A stretch of DNA of 38,042 nt from Hymenobacter rubripertinctus (GTDB taxonomy: Bacteria > Bacteroidota > Bacteroidia > Cytophagales > Hymenobacteraceae): positions 55,893 through 93,934 of the forward strand of contig NZ_QYCN01000011.1 of the NCBI RefSeq assembly GCF_003583925.1, in the 5' to 3' direction. Positions 17,368-24,997 of the stretch are shown here, piece after piece. The notes beneath the pieces were generated by a model. It was not told the origin of the DNA. It searched no databases and was given only the letters and a program-made list of their open reading frames with translations. A program made the position numbers and the translations under genes. The first letter of the stretch is position 1. Each line of letters starts with the position of its first letter.

Positions 17368-17865
17368 TTAGGCCGGAACCGGAAGGAGGGGCGGAGCCGA
17401 CTGGGTGGGCGGGTAGAACCGGCGCACCAGCGCGTAGAGCAGCAGCCCCACCGGCCCGAACAGGAACGTGAGCAGCAGGCAGGGCACCAGCAGCAGGTGG
17501 GGCACCCCGCGCCGGTGGGCATCCAGGCTTTCCCAGATGCCCAGGCTCATATCGAAGCACAGGTAGTGCACCCAGCCGGCCAGCAGCGCCCACGGGTTTT
17601 GGAACAGCGCCGCCACTGCGGCCAGCGAATCGAAACCGCCCTCGGAGCCATGGGAGCCCAGGTAGTGGCTGCCGATGAGCAGGGCGTAGGCGCCGGCCAG
17701 CACCAGGGGCAACGCTCCGGTGAGCACCAGCCGCCGGGTGCCGCGCCAGCGCGGGGCCAACACCAGCAGCGCCCAGCCCAGCAGGGCCAGCGGGTTGGCC
17801 AGGGAAAACAGAACATCCGGGGAGAGGAACATAGACTGCCAGGGTTGGTTTGCACTCGTAAACAT
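17368..17865 (-). CDS. DUF4281 / ABA4-like membrane protein
   Basis: A 165-aa protein from ATG 17865 (TTG two codons upstream and ATG 17832 are alternatives). It matches my memory of the DUF4281 family, whose plant member ABA4 acts in neoxanthin synthesis: FLSPDVLFSLANPLALLGW near the N-terminus, then FQNPWALLAGWVHYLCFDM at 89-106 and GVPHLLLVPCLLLTFLFGPV at 120-139. Four transmembrane segments are predicted by eye. The bacterial function is not established. A carotenoid- or isoprenoid-modifying role is possible, but no carotenoid gene is in the window. It is the first gene of a two-gene operon with the multi-span protein downstream. Confidence 0.8.
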   Translation of the reverse strand: MFTSANQPWQSMFLSPDVLFSLANPLALLGWALLVLAPRWRGTRRLVLTGALPLVLAGAYALLIGSHYLGSHGSEGGFDSLAAVAALFQNPWALLAGWVHYLCFDMSLGIWESLDAHRRGVPHLLLVPCLLLTFLFGPVGLLLYALVRRFYPPTQSAPPLLPVPA

Positions 17866-17988
17866 GTCCAAAAGCCCACCGTCAACCTACCGGATGCGGG
17901 GCCAACCCGCCGGCCGGGCCGGCGAACCGGCTACTTGGGCGGGGTGGGCCGTGGACTGCTCCCGCCTCCGTGCCCTACCTTTACTCCT

Positions 17989-18705
17989 GTGAAAATTGTC
18001 TGTTCCGCTGTTGTTGCTGTTGCCCTACCGTTGCTGACGGTGGGTTTGCTGGTTTGCGGACCGGCCGCTGCCGCCGCCGTTGTCGTCTTCGACACCACGT
18101 TCGCGCGCGCGCCGCACCGCCGGCCGGTATTCCAGCTCGATCAGCGCTTTTCCATTCTCAATGGCAAGGTCGTGGGCACCAACGGCTTCAAGGCCGGCAT
18201 TGAATGGCGCGGCCGGATGCGGGCCGGCATTGGGCTGTACCGCCTCTCGGGGGGCGTGCCCACCCGCGTACGCCAGCCCCCCGGCACTCCCCCCGGTACC
18301 CGCGACGAAGTGCGGTTCCGCTACGGCGTGGTGTACGGGGAGTACGTGTTCATTGGGGACCGGCGCTGGGAGCTGAGTACGCCTTTGCAGGTCGGCATCG
18401 GGGGCTACTACACCAAATACTCCTACCCCGACGGGGCCGTGGGCCGCACAAAATCTGAAATCCTGTACCTGGTAGAGCCTTCCGTGGCCGCGCATTACCG
18501 GGTATTCCGCTGGGTGGGCCTGGGGGCGGGCACCGGTTACCGGCAGGTTTTCGCCTCCGGCTCCCAGCCCGAAGACCAGATCAGCGGCTACATCTTCTTC
18601 GCCCGCGTCAAGCTCTTCCTCGGCGAGCTGTACAAAGTCGTCCGCGGCCGGGAGCAGCTCTTCACCCAGCAAGGGTTGCGGCGAGATGGTGAGGTAGTGA
18701 GGTAG
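17989..18705 (+). CDS. Probable outer-membrane beta-barrel protein
   Basis: A 238-aa protein from GTG 17989. I chose this start because the next 30 residues form a signal peptide (MKIVCSAVVAVALPLLTVGL.. to PAAAAA), while the longer open frame overlaps the divergent gene. The mature part has alternating aromatic/hydrophobic beta strands (VRFRYGVVYGEYVF, LQVGIGGYYTKYSY, VAAHYRVFRWVGLGAGTGYR, YIFFARVKLFLGELYKVV), as in small barrels or conserved outer-membrane proteins of Bacteroidota. No family named. The final residues and stop lie within the left arm of inverted repeat 18689-18789, so the C-terminus after about residue 230 may not be ancestral. Outer-membrane barrels usually end in an aromatic residue; here it ends VVR. 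Confidence 0.75.
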   Translation: MKIVCSAVVAVALPLLTVGLLVCGPAAAAAVVVFDTTFARAPHRRPVFQLDQRFSILNGKVVGTNGFKAGIEWRGRMRAGIGLYRLSGGVPTRVRQPPGTPPGTRDEVRFRYGVVYGEYVFIGDRRWELSTPLQVGIGGYYTKYSYPDGAVGRTKSEILYLVEPSVAAHYRVFRWVGLGAGTGYRQVFASGSQPEDQISGYIFFARVKLFLGELYKVVRGREQLFTQQGLRRDGEVVR

Positions 18706-18789
18706 TGAGTTTGACGTTCACCGGTCCTGACTGCGCCGCTTGCGCAAACAGGACCGGTGAACGTCAAACTCACTACCTCACTACCTCAC
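18689..18789. repeat. Inverted repeat with perfect 41-bp arms (GAGGTAGT tandem units)
   Basis: Arms 18689-18729 and 18749-18789 are perfect complements; the 19-nt loop itself contains TGCGC/GCGCA. Each arm starts with tandem GTGAGGTA units followed by GTTTGACGTTCACCGGTCCT. It lies between convergent genes, contains the stop of the 17989 gene (18703-18705) and ends three bases before the stop of the next gene. It is a likely bidirectional terminator-type structure. Confidence 0.95.
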
Positions 18790-18791
18790 TG

Positions 18792-19244
18792 TTACCGGCC
18801 CGGCTTCAGGGCTTTGGCCGAGAAGGAGCGGCGCAGCACGTAGCGGCGCACGTAGCGGCCGGCATCGGCCTCGGCGCGGCTGTTGACGGGCGTTTCGAGA
18901 ATCTGCACAATTTCCCAGCCCAGGCCGCCCATGTAGTTGATGGCGCTGATGGGGGTGGCAAACACTTCGAGCCGGCCGGCCTCGCGCTTCATCTGCTCCG
19001 AGCCGCCCAGCTTCTCGTAGCCGTAGCCGAAATCCACGTAAATGTCCTCGGTTTTGCCCTTGTCGGGAGTGCCGGTGCCGCTGTTGATAATGCCCACGTG
19101 GGTCAGCTCGCAGTACTCGTAGCGGGCCGGTTGCAGCATCACCGTGGCCGGAGTGGCGGGCTTGGCGGGCGTCGTCTGGGCCAGGGCGGTGGTGCCGGTG
19201 GTCAGGCCGGCGCTCAGCAGCAGGAAGGAGAAAAGGTGTTTCAT
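18792..19244 (-). CDS. Small secreted protein of unknown function
   Basis: A 150-aa protein from ATG 19244. Residues 1-23 are a signal peptide (MKHLFSFLLL..TTALAQ, cleavage after ALAQ by the usual rule), followed by a Thr/Pro/Ala linker to about residue 36. The globular part (YEYCELTHVGIINS, EDIYVDFGYGYEKL, then MGGLGWEIVQILETP) has the strand-helix-strand pattern with a GWEIV turn that recalls DUF4177-type domains; this resemblance is weak. Likely periplasmic. The 357-bp upstream gap to the DPP III gene is filled by two inverted repeats. Confidence 0.75.
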   Translation of the reverse strand: MKHLFSFLLLSAGLTTGTTALAQTTPAKPATPATVMLQPARYEYCELTHVGIINSGTGTPDKGKTEDIYVDFGYGYEKLGGSEQMKREAGRLEVFATPISAINYMGGLGWEIVQILETPVNSRAEADAGRYVRRYVLRRSFSAKALKPGR

Positions 19245-19295
19245 GGGTGTGGAGGAGGAGTTTGTGAGAGCCAGAAAAATCGGAATGCTGAAGTA

Positions 19296-19447
19296 ACTGC
19301 TGTTACGCAGGTCGCTTCCGGTATCTGCGGTGGCAGGTCGTTTTTCGGTGCTCGTTACTCGTTTTTCGGGACTGATTTACCTTCATTAACCAATCAGCAA
19401 CGAAAAACGGGAAACGAATGCTTCAATGGCTACTGCGTAACAGCAGT
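19296..19447. repeat. Nested inverted repeat upstream of the 19244 gene
   Basis: Perfect 15-bp outer arms 19296-19310 and 19433-19447 (ACTGCTGTTACGCAG) enclose imperfect 26-nt inner arms 19352-19377 and 19392-19417 (TCG..TCGTTTTTCG type). It sits immediately next to inverted repeat 19453-19579, so two large hairpins lie in tandem in one gap. Confidence 0.8.
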
Positions 19448-19452
19448 GAAGT

Positions 19453-19579
19453 AAAGAACTCTCCTCCTGAGCTTGCGCGAAGGATCTTAGCCCGTTAGAA
19501 CAAGTCGTTTGTACCGTCGTTTGTACCGTCGTTTTGGCGGCCTAAGATCCTTCGCGCAAGCTCAGGAGGAGAGTTCTTT
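19453..19579. repeat. Inverted repeat with perfect 37-bp arms, variant of family A
   Basis: Arms 19453-19489 and 19543-19579 contain CTCCTGAGCTTGCGCGAAGG, a variant of the TGTCATCCTGAG core. The 53-nt loop carries a tandem CGTTTGTACCGT duplication at about 19506-19530. It lies 22 bp past the stop of the M49 peptidase gene. Confidence 0.93.
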
Positions 19580-19601
19580 TAGACAGAATATTCCCATACT
19601 C

Positions 19602-21740
19602 CTAATTGTAGTTCGGCAGCAGCTTGTACTTGCGGCCGTAGTCGAGCATCTGCTCGCTGAAGCTGGCGGGGTAGTCGAGCTTCACGTCCACCATTTTGCC
19701 CTCGCGCATCACCGGAGTCAGGTGGGGCTGCACGAAGCCGGCGTAGGGCGCAATGCCCAGCTTCTGGTAGCGGGCCAGCACTTCTTTGTGCAGCACGGGG
19801 TCTACTTTCACGCCGTAGGTTTCAATCAGGGCTTTGCCGGCCGCGTAGTCGCCCTCGCTCGTGATGCGCTGCAACTCCCGCAGCAACTGCCCGAACAGGC
19901 CGCGCAGCTTGTCGTAATCCGTAATGTGGAAGTAGGTTTTGCCCTCGCGGGTCACGCGCTCAATCACGTTGCCCTTCTTGCCCTTCTCGAAGGCCCACTG
20001 GGCCACCATCTGGCGGTTGCGCATGTGGGCTTCCTCCACCATTTCGCCCGGTTGCAGGCGCACCAGCTGGGCCATCAGCCCGTTGCGGATGTAGCTGTCG
20101 TACTCGGCCTTGGCCACGTCGGCCGAAGGGGCCACGCCCAGCTGCACCAGTTTGGGGTCGGGCAGGTAGTAGAGGGCCACGAGGTCGGCGCGGGCTTCTT
20201 CCAGGGCCGAGGCGTAGCTTTTCAGCGTTTCCTTGGGGGTGCCCACGCCCTTGTTGATCTGGCCCGAAGCGTGACCGATGACCTCGTGCATGTCGGTGTG
20301 CAGCTTGCCGGCCAAGCCGGAATACTGCTTGGCCCGCTCCTGTTCGGCATCATCAAAGGCGAATTCCTCCAGCATCCCGCCTGCGTCGGCGGCCCCGTAG
20401 GCGTCCACGATGTTGCCCAGATTCACCGACTTGGAGCCGTGCTCCTTGCGAATCCAGGTGGCGTTGGGCAGGTTGATGCCGATGGGCGTGCCGGGGGCCG
20501 CGTCGCCGCCTTCCACCACCACCGTAATCACCTTGGCCGTGATGCCCACCACGTTCTGCTTGCGGTGCTCGGGCTTGATGGGCGAGTTGTCCTCGAACCA
20601 CTGGGCCTCGTCGCCGATGGCCTTGATGCGCTTGGTGGCCTCCAGATCCTTGAACGACACCACCGACTCGTAGCTGGCGCGGTAGCCCAGCGGGTCGCCG
20701 TACACTTCAATGAAGCCGTTCACCACGTCGGTGCGCGACTTGGTATCGTGGACCCAGGCAATGTTGTACTCGTCCCACTTTTTCAGGTCGCCGGTCTGGT
20801 AGAACTCCACCAGCCGTTCCAGGGCCACTTTCTGCTCGGGCGTATCCGTCACCTCAATGGCCTTTTTGAGCCAGAACACCACTTTGGCCAGGGCCTCGCC
20901 GTACATGCCGCCCACGCGCCAGACCTGCTCCGTAACCCGGTTCTGACGGTCCTTCACCAGCTTCGAGTTCAGGCCGTAAGAAATGGGCGTGGCGTCCTTG
21001 GTATTGATTTTCTTCTTGTAAAACGACTCCACTTCCGACTGCGACACGCCCTCATAGAAGTTGGTGGCCGAGGTTTTTACCAGGTCCTGACCGGCTTCCT
21101 GGTTTACGCGCTTGGGCGCCACGGTGGGGTCGAAGATGATGGGCGTGATGGTGGCCAGAAACTTGGTCACTGACTCGCCTTTTTCGAGGGGCAGCAGCTT
21201 GGCGTCGGTGGCAAAAATCAGCTCCTTAAAGTAGGCCGGCGTGCACTCGGGCACCAGTTTGCGGGTGCTGTAGTGGTGGTGGATGCCGTTGCTGAACCAC
21301 ACGCGCTTGGCATAGGTGGCAAATTTGCCGGCCTGCTCAATCTCGGCCTGGTTGGTGGTGGCCACGCGGCGGTCTTCGTTGGCCTGCCACACGGCTTCCA
21401 GGGTGCGGCGCACGCGCAGGTTGTGCTTGTAATTCTGGTCGTAGATGATGTCGCGCCCGCTCAGCGCCGCCTCGTACAAATAGTACAGCAATTCCTTCTG
21501 GCGGGGCTCCAGCGACTCGAAGCCCGGCACCTGGTAACGCAGAATGCGCAGGTCGGCAAACTGCTCCAGCACCACCTTGAACGGAGGCTGGACGGGCGCG
21601 GCAGCGGGCTGGTTGACGGCCTCGGCCGTGGCCGTGCTCACGGCGGCGGTAGGTGGGGTGGTTGTGGTGGTGCTGGCGCAGCCGCCGCCGAGTTGCGCGA
21701 GCAACAACAGCGCCGCCGCCGAGAAGCGAGTGGGAGTCAT
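19602..21740 (-). CDS. Dipeptidyl peptidase III-like zinc peptidase (M49) lipoprotein
   Basis: A 712-aa protein from ATG 21740; the frame extends 12 codons further without support. The M49 zinc signature is complete: HEVIGH at 485-490 and EEARAD at 514-519 (second Glu as third ligand). M49 enzymes release dipeptides from peptide N-termini. The N-terminus is lipoprotein-like (hydrophobic 8-17, then LGGGC with C21, a loose lipobox), followed by a Thr/Ala/Pro-rich linker to about residue 52, so it is probably envelope-anchored. Classic DPP III is about 680-740 aa and often cytosolic. Single-gene unit; a 222-bp gap with a family A repeat separates it from menE. Confidence 0.92.
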   Translation of the reverse strand: MTPTRFSAAALLLLAQLGGGCASTTTTTPPTAAVSTATAEAVNQPAAAPVQPPFKVVLEQFADLRILRYQVPGFESLEPRQKELLYYLYEAALSGRDIIYDQNYKHNLRVRRTLEAVWQANEDRRVATTNQAEIEQAGKFATYAKRVWFSNGIHHHYSTRKLVPECTPAYFKELIFATDAKLLPLEKGESVTKFLATITPIIFDPTVAPKRVNQEAGQDLVKTSATNFYEGVSQSEVESFYKKKINTKDATPISYGLNSKLVKDRQNRVTEQVWRVGGMYGEALAKVVFWLKKAIEVTDTPEQKVALERLVEFYQTGDLKKWDEYNIAWVHDTKSRTDVVNGFIEVYGDPLGYRASYESVVSFKDLEATKRIKAIGDEAQWFEDNSPIKPEHRKQNVVGITAKVITVVVEGGDAAPGTPIGINLPNATWIRKEHGSKSVNLGNIVDAYGAADAGGMLEEFAFDDAEQERAKQYSGLAGKLHTDMHEVIGHASGQINKGVGTPKETLKSYASALEEARADLVALYYLPDPKLVQLGVAPSADVAKAEYDSYIRNGLMAQLVRLQPGEMVEEAHMRNRQMVAQWAFEKGKKGNVIERVTREGKTYFHITDYDKLRGLFGQLLRELQRITSEGDYAAGKALIETYGVKVDPVLHKEVLARYQKLGIAPYAGFVQPHLTPVMREGKMVDVKLDYPASFSEQMLDYGRKYKLLPNYN

Positions 21741-21844
21741 GGACTGGGAACTAGAAAAGGAACTTGTACAAATCAACGGATAATTTCACACTTGACAGGG
21801 TGGCGGGGGCTGCGGGGCCAGAGGACTTGGACTTTGGAAGGCGT

Positions 21845-21920
21845 GTCATCCTGAGCTTGCCGAGGACCTGCTACCAGTAGCCACGGGGCGGTACCAGGGC
21901 CTCGGCAAACTCAGGATGAC
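21845..21920. repeat. Inverted repeat, family A, between menE and the M49 gene
   Basis: 21-bp arms 21845-21865 and 21900-21920 (GTCATCCTGAGCTTGCCGAG.. type), one mismatch, 34-nt loop. It lies downstream of menE, about 40 bp beyond its stop. Confidence 0.88.
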
Positions 21921-21962
21921 GGCCCTCTTCTCAGGCTACAGTTTCCTGCCCCTCAGCCCCCA

Positions 21963-23084
21963 TCACTGCTTTACACTCCGCAATGTGGCGGGCCGGTCGA
22001 GTTTGCCGGAGGTGGTGATCTGAAATTTGGGCAGCCAGACGAGTTCCCGGGGTACTTCGTACCTGGCGAGGCGGGCGGTGAGCAGGGCCAGGAGCTGGCG
22101 TTGCTGCGCATCGGGGAGGGCAGGGCCTTCGAGGAAGGCGGTGACCTGCTCGCCCAGGCGCTTATCGGGGCGGCCGGCCACGAAGGCGCGGTGGGCCAGG
22201 CCCAGCTCCGTGAGGGCCACTTCGAGCACCTGCTCCACCTTTTCGGCCTGCACCTTCACGCCCCCGCTGTTAATCACGAAGTCAACCCGGCCCAGCCACT
22301 CGAAAGTCTGGGCGTCGTCGGCCAGCGTGATGCGGTCATTGGTGGTGATAAGCTGGTTGTCGGTCACATCGGCGCGCACGGTGAGGCAGCCGCGCTCATC
22401 CTGGCCCACGGCAATGCCGGGCAGCACGCGGTAGGTGGGCTGGGCCTGGGGGCCATTGAGGCGGCGCAGGGCAATGTGGGAGGCCGTTTCCGTCATGCCA
22501 TACGTGAGGTAGAGCGGCACGTGCAGGGCCTGCAACTCCTGTTCGAGGCTGCGCTCCACTGCCGCGCCGCCCACCAGAATGCCCCGCATCTGGTTCAGGC
22601 GCGGGGCGTGGCCGGCGGCCAGCACGGCCCGCAGTTGCAGGGGCACGAAGGAAGTGAAGTCGAACCCGGCCTCCGGGGGCACCAACGCCAGCGGGTCGGC
22701 CTGGGGCTCCACGATGGTCAGGTGCATCCGGCGTTCCAGCCCCCGCACGAGCATCATCAGCCCGCCCACGAACTCGCAGTTCAGGCACACCAGCAGCCGG
22801 TCGCCGGGGCCGAGGTCGAAGTAGTCGCCGGTGCGGCGGGCGGAGGCTTCGAGCTGCTGCCGTTTCATTTGTACGAGCTGGGGCTGGCCCGTAGAGCCGG
22901 AGGTGTGCAAACCGAACTCCTGAGTCCCGTTGAGCCACTGGCGCACAAAATCCAGCACCCGGGCCTCGTAGCCGTTCAGGTCCTGGGGGGCGTGGGCGGG
23001 ATATTGCCGGATGTCGGCGTAGCGGAATTCGCGGCCGTTGAGCAGCAAGCAATCGGGCAGGAGCAGGTCGGAAACGGGAGTCAT
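21963..23084 (-). CDS. menE: o-Succinylbenzoate-CoA ligase
   Basis: An adenylate-forming enzyme activating o-succinylbenzoate to its CoA thioester for MenB. It is 373 aa from ATG 23084; a longer frame to 23168 exists but adds a non-conserved leader. Motifs: the P-loop TSGSTG at 61-66, YGMTET at 195-200, and C-terminal GKLDR near 362-366 carrying the catalytic lysine. It is shorter than typical MenE (about 450-490), with a reduced N-terminal domain, which matches the short Bacteroidota form as I recall it. Identification rests on linkage to menB/menD/menF on the same strand; by motif alone another acyl-CoA ligase is possible. menC, its usual partner, is not in the window. Confidence 0.85.
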   Translation of the reverse strand: MTPVSDLLLPDCLLLNGREFRYADIRQYPAHAPQDLNGYEARVLDFVRQWLNGTQEFGLHTSGSTGQPQLVQMKRQQLEASARRTGDYFDLGPGDRLLVCLNCEFVGGLMMLVRGLERRMHLTIVEPQADPLALVPPEAGFDFTSFVPLQLRAVLAAGHAPRLNQMRGILVGGAAVERSLEQELQALHVPLYLTYGMTETASHIALRRLNGPQAQPTYRVLPGIAVGQDERGCLTVRADVTDNQLITTNDRITLADDAQTFEWLGRVDFVINSGGVKVQAEKVEQVLEVALTELGLAHRAFVAGRPDKRLGEQVTAFLEGPALPDAQQRQLLALLTARLARYEVPRELVWLPKFQITTSGKLDRPATLRSVKQ

Positions 23085-23137
23085 AGCAGAAAAGGGGAGG
23101 AAAAGGGGAGCAGGAAGCAGCCGGGAACCGGCCGGTG

Positions 23138-23145
23138 CAAAGGTT
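23138..23145 (-). promoter_or_regulatory. Possible -7 box for menE
   Basis: On the minus strand AACCTTTG is a 7/8 match to TAnnTTTG, about 54 nt before the menE ATG, with a TTG-containing element roughly 20 nt upstream of it. Weak evidence on its own. Confidence 0.3.
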
Positions 23146-23209
23146 TTCAGCAACAACCACCAGTCCAACGGCCGGGTTGGACCGAAACGCCCGGAAAAAA
23201 TAGTTGTTC

Positions 23210-23238
23210 TTGACAGTGAGAAGATTAAAGGCTATATT
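23210..23238 (+). promoter_or_regulatory. Strong sigma70-type promoter for the 23266 gene
   Basis: TTGACA (23210-23215), 17-nt spacer, TATATT (23233-23238). A perfect -35 hexamer with optimal spacing is unusual beside Bacteroidota-style promoters. It lies 28 nt before the ATG and points to the 70-aa ORF, which supports that ORF being expressed. Confidence 0.55.
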
Positions 23239-23265
23239 AAAGCTACTCACCAACCCCGCCGCGCC

Positions 23266-23478
23266 ATGTCTACTCTGCCCGTCAGTCCGTTTGCCCTGGC
23301 CCGAACGTTCGTTTTCCGCCGCTACCTGACCGTCCGTCACCGTCTGGCCGATATGCGCCTGACGGCCGATGCCATCCGCCAGGCGCGCCAGCGCCGCCAG
23401 CAGGAACGCCACGACAAACGCATGCGCGACTTCTACGGCTGGTGCGACGCGTGCCGCGCCTTCGGCTCCATTTTTTAA
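23266..23478 (+). CDS. Small basic protein of unknown function (70 aa)
   Basis: The protein starts at ATG 23266 (MSTLPVSPFALARTFVFRRY) and is very Arg-rich, with a helical centre (about residues 20-55: RHRLADMRLTADAIRQARQR) and a C-terminal WCDACRAF with a CxxC pair. The frame is open upstream but only through non-conserved sequence; the start is supported by the promoter at 23210-23238. It could bind nucleic acid, or the CxxC could bind metal, but no family is recognised. It is divergent from menE and convergent with the DUF6370-like gene, followed by a small ACGGCCGT/ACGGCCGT hairpin at 23486-23504. Confidence 0.6.
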   Translation: MSTLPVSPFALARTFVFRRYLTVRHRLADMRLTADAIRQARQRRQQERHDKRMRDFYGWCDACRAFGSIF

Positions 23479-23485
23479 GCACGAA

Positions 23486-23504
23486 ACGGCCGTAAAACGG
23501 CCGT
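23486..23504 (+). terminator. Small hairpin after the 70-aa gene
   Basis: Two copies of the self-complementary octamer ACGGCCGT (23486-23493 and 23497-23504), three bases apart, seven bases after the stop. No U-tract, so termination is uncertain. Confidence 0.35.
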
Positions 23505-23588
23505 AGCGCCAACTTCGCTAACGGCCAATGCTACCAGCCTGTGGAGGGTTTACGGCTGCGGAAGTCCTGGAAACAGCTACTCCGGTTG

Positions 23589-23945
23589 TTACCGGGGCTT
23601 GGGCGTTTCCGGCAGCAGCCGGAAATAGGTGGCCACAAACCGGTCGTTCACCACTTGTCCCTGCACTTCTGCCTGCCGGATCTGCTGGCAAAAACCGTCC
23701 TTGGCATGGGCGTCGCCGTGCGAGTCGATGTGGGTGCCATCCACGAAATACGCGTTGCCTTCGATGCGGACGGCCAGGTCGCAGGCCCGCCCCGGCAGGC
23801 CCAGCCGGCACTGCCCGCAGGCGGCTTCCACCACTTGCACGGGCTTGGCTTTGTCGGGCGCGGCGGCTGTTGCAGGGGCCGTCTGGGCCAGGGCGGCGGC
23901 CGCGGGGGCGAGGGCCAGCAGGCCCAGAAGTAGGAAGCGCTTCAT
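23589..23945 (-). CDS. Secreted DUF6370-like cysteine/histidine protein
   Basis: A 118-aa protein from ATG 23945. Signal peptide 1-20 (MKRFLLLGLL..AAALA), an Ala-rich linker to about 35, then a compact domain: CGQC at 43-46, further Cys at 55 and 86, YFVDGTHIDSHGDAH at 66-80 with H72, H76 and H80 spaced by four, and KDGFC at 82-86. This fits my memory of DUF6370, a small secreted family common in Bacteroidota. The four Cys and the His/Asp cluster suggest a metal site or disulfides, but no function is known. It sits between menB and menE but is secreted, so pathway membership is doubtful. Confidence 0.8.
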   Translation of the reverse strand: MKRFLLLGLLALAPAAAALAQTAPATAAAPDKAKPVQVVEAACGQCRLGLPGRACDLAVRIEGNAYFVDGTHIDSHGDAHAKDGFCQQIRQAEVQGQVVNDRFVATYFRLLPETPKPR

Positions 23946-23979
23946 TGTGGATGCAAAAACTGGCAGGAGCCGGAATATA

Positions 23980-24020
23980 ACAAAAAAGCCCGTCGGGCCG
24001 GCAGTGCCGGACCCGACGGG
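23980..24020 (-). terminator. Rho-independent terminator downstream of menB
   Basis: A GCCCGTCGGG/CCCGACGGGC stem with an inner CCGGCA/TGCCGG stem; read on the minus strand a run of six T follows (ending at about 23981). It lies 36 bp past the menB stop and separates it from the secreted protein gene. Confidence 0.85.
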
Positions 24021-24055
24021 CGCTCTGGTGCCAGACCTGCGCTGGCCGAAAAGGA

Positions 24056-24880
24056 CTATGGAAACTTCGGATACTTGTCGAAGTCGGGCTGGCGCTTCTC
24101 CACGAAGGCATTGCGGCCTTCCTTGGCTTCCTCACTCAGGTAGTACAGCAGCGTGGCGTTGCCGGCCAACTCCTGAATACCGGCCTGCCCATCCAGCTCG
24201 GCGTTGAAGCTCGACTTGAGCATGCGCAGGGACAGCGGGCTCTTTTGCAGAATTTTGTGGCACCAGGCCACTGTGGCATCCTCCAGCTCAGCCAGGGGCA
24301 CCACTTTGTTTACCAGGCCCATATCGAGGGCTTCCTGGGCATCGTACTGGTCGCAGAGAAACCAGATTTCGCGGGCCTTTTTCTGGCCTACGATGCGGGC
24401 CAGATACGAGGCCCCGAAACCCCCATCGAACGAGCCGACTTTCGGGCCGGTCTGGCCGAAGCGGGCGTTGTCGGCGGCAATGGTCAGGTCGCAGACCACG
24501 TGCAGCACGTGGCCGCCCCCAATGGCCCAGCCGGCCACCATGGCAATCACGGGCTTGGGCAGCGAGCGAATGAGCTTCTGTAAATCGAGCACGTTGAGGC
24601 GGGGCACGGCATCCTCGCCGATGTAGCCGCCGTGGCCGCGCACGCTCTGGTCGCCGCCCGAGCAGAAGGCCTTACCACCTTCGCCCGTGAGAATCACCAC
24701 GCCAATATCCGTCCGGTCGCGGCAGATGTGCATGGCCTGAATCATCTCGTCCACCGTGAGCGGGGTGAAGGCATTGTGCACCTGGGGCCGGTTGATGCTG
24801 ATTTTGGCGATGCCGCCGGCCTGGGTGAAGAGGATTTCTTTGAACTCCTTGATCGGGGTCCAGGTGATTTGTTCGGACAT
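24056..24880 (-). CDS. menB: 1,4-Dihydroxy-2-naphthoyl-CoA synthase
   Basis: A crotonase-fold enzyme closing the naphthoquinone ring of menaquinone from o-succinylbenzoyl-CoA. It is 274 aa from ATG 24880. Diagnostic segments: SGGDQ at 74-78, AGWAIGGGH at 116-124, [13 protein letters not shown] at 142-154 and the C-terminal DKYPKFP. A glycine at the QTG position matches the bicarbonate-using type I enzymes (inference from family knowledge). Length is normal. It is followed by a clear terminator and preceded by an inverted repeat carrying a candidate promoter, so it may be transcribed separately from menD. Confidence 0.96.
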   Translation of the reverse strand: MSEQITWTPIKEFKEILFTQAGGIAKISINRPQVHNAFTPLTVDEMIQAMHICRDRTDIGVVILTGEGGKAFCSGGDQSVRGHGGYIGEDAVPRLNVLDLQKLIRSLPKPVIAMVAGWAIGGGHVLHVVCDLTIAADNARFGQTGPKVGSFDGGFGASYLARIVGQKKAREIWFLCDQYDAQEALDMGLVNKVVPLAELEDATVAWCHKILQKSPLSLRMLKSSFNAELDGQAGIQELAGNATLLYYLSEEAKEGRNAFVEKRQPDFDKYPKFP

Positions 24881-24907
24881 AGAAAGGTGTCGTTTTGGGT
24901 GCGGCGA

Positions 24908-24974
24908 AACAGCTTATCACGGCCGCGCCGCAAGGTTATACATGAGCCGACGAAAGCAACCGTGATAAGCTGTT
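24908..24974. repeat. Inverted repeat upstream of menB, loop containing a promoter-like pair
   Basis: Perfect 15-bp arms 24908-24922 and 24960-24974 (AACAGCTTATCACGG) with a 37-nt loop in the menD-menB gap. Confidence 0.85.
24931..24959 (-). promoter_or_regulatory. Candidate menB promoter inside the hairpin loop
   Basis: On the minus strand TTG (24959-24957), 18-nt spacer, TAACCTTG (24938-24931), a 7/8 match to TAnnTTTG. It lies about 51 nt before the menB ATG, entirely within the loop of the inverted repeat. Confidence 0.4.
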
Positions 24975-24997
24975 GCCTGCATCAGCCTACTAAGTTG

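Noticed and set aside
17305..17988. N-terminal extension of the 17989 barrel gene
   Set aside because: It would overlap the divergent DUF4281-like gene and encodes low-complexity Gln/Arg sequence; a signal peptide starts at GTG 17989.
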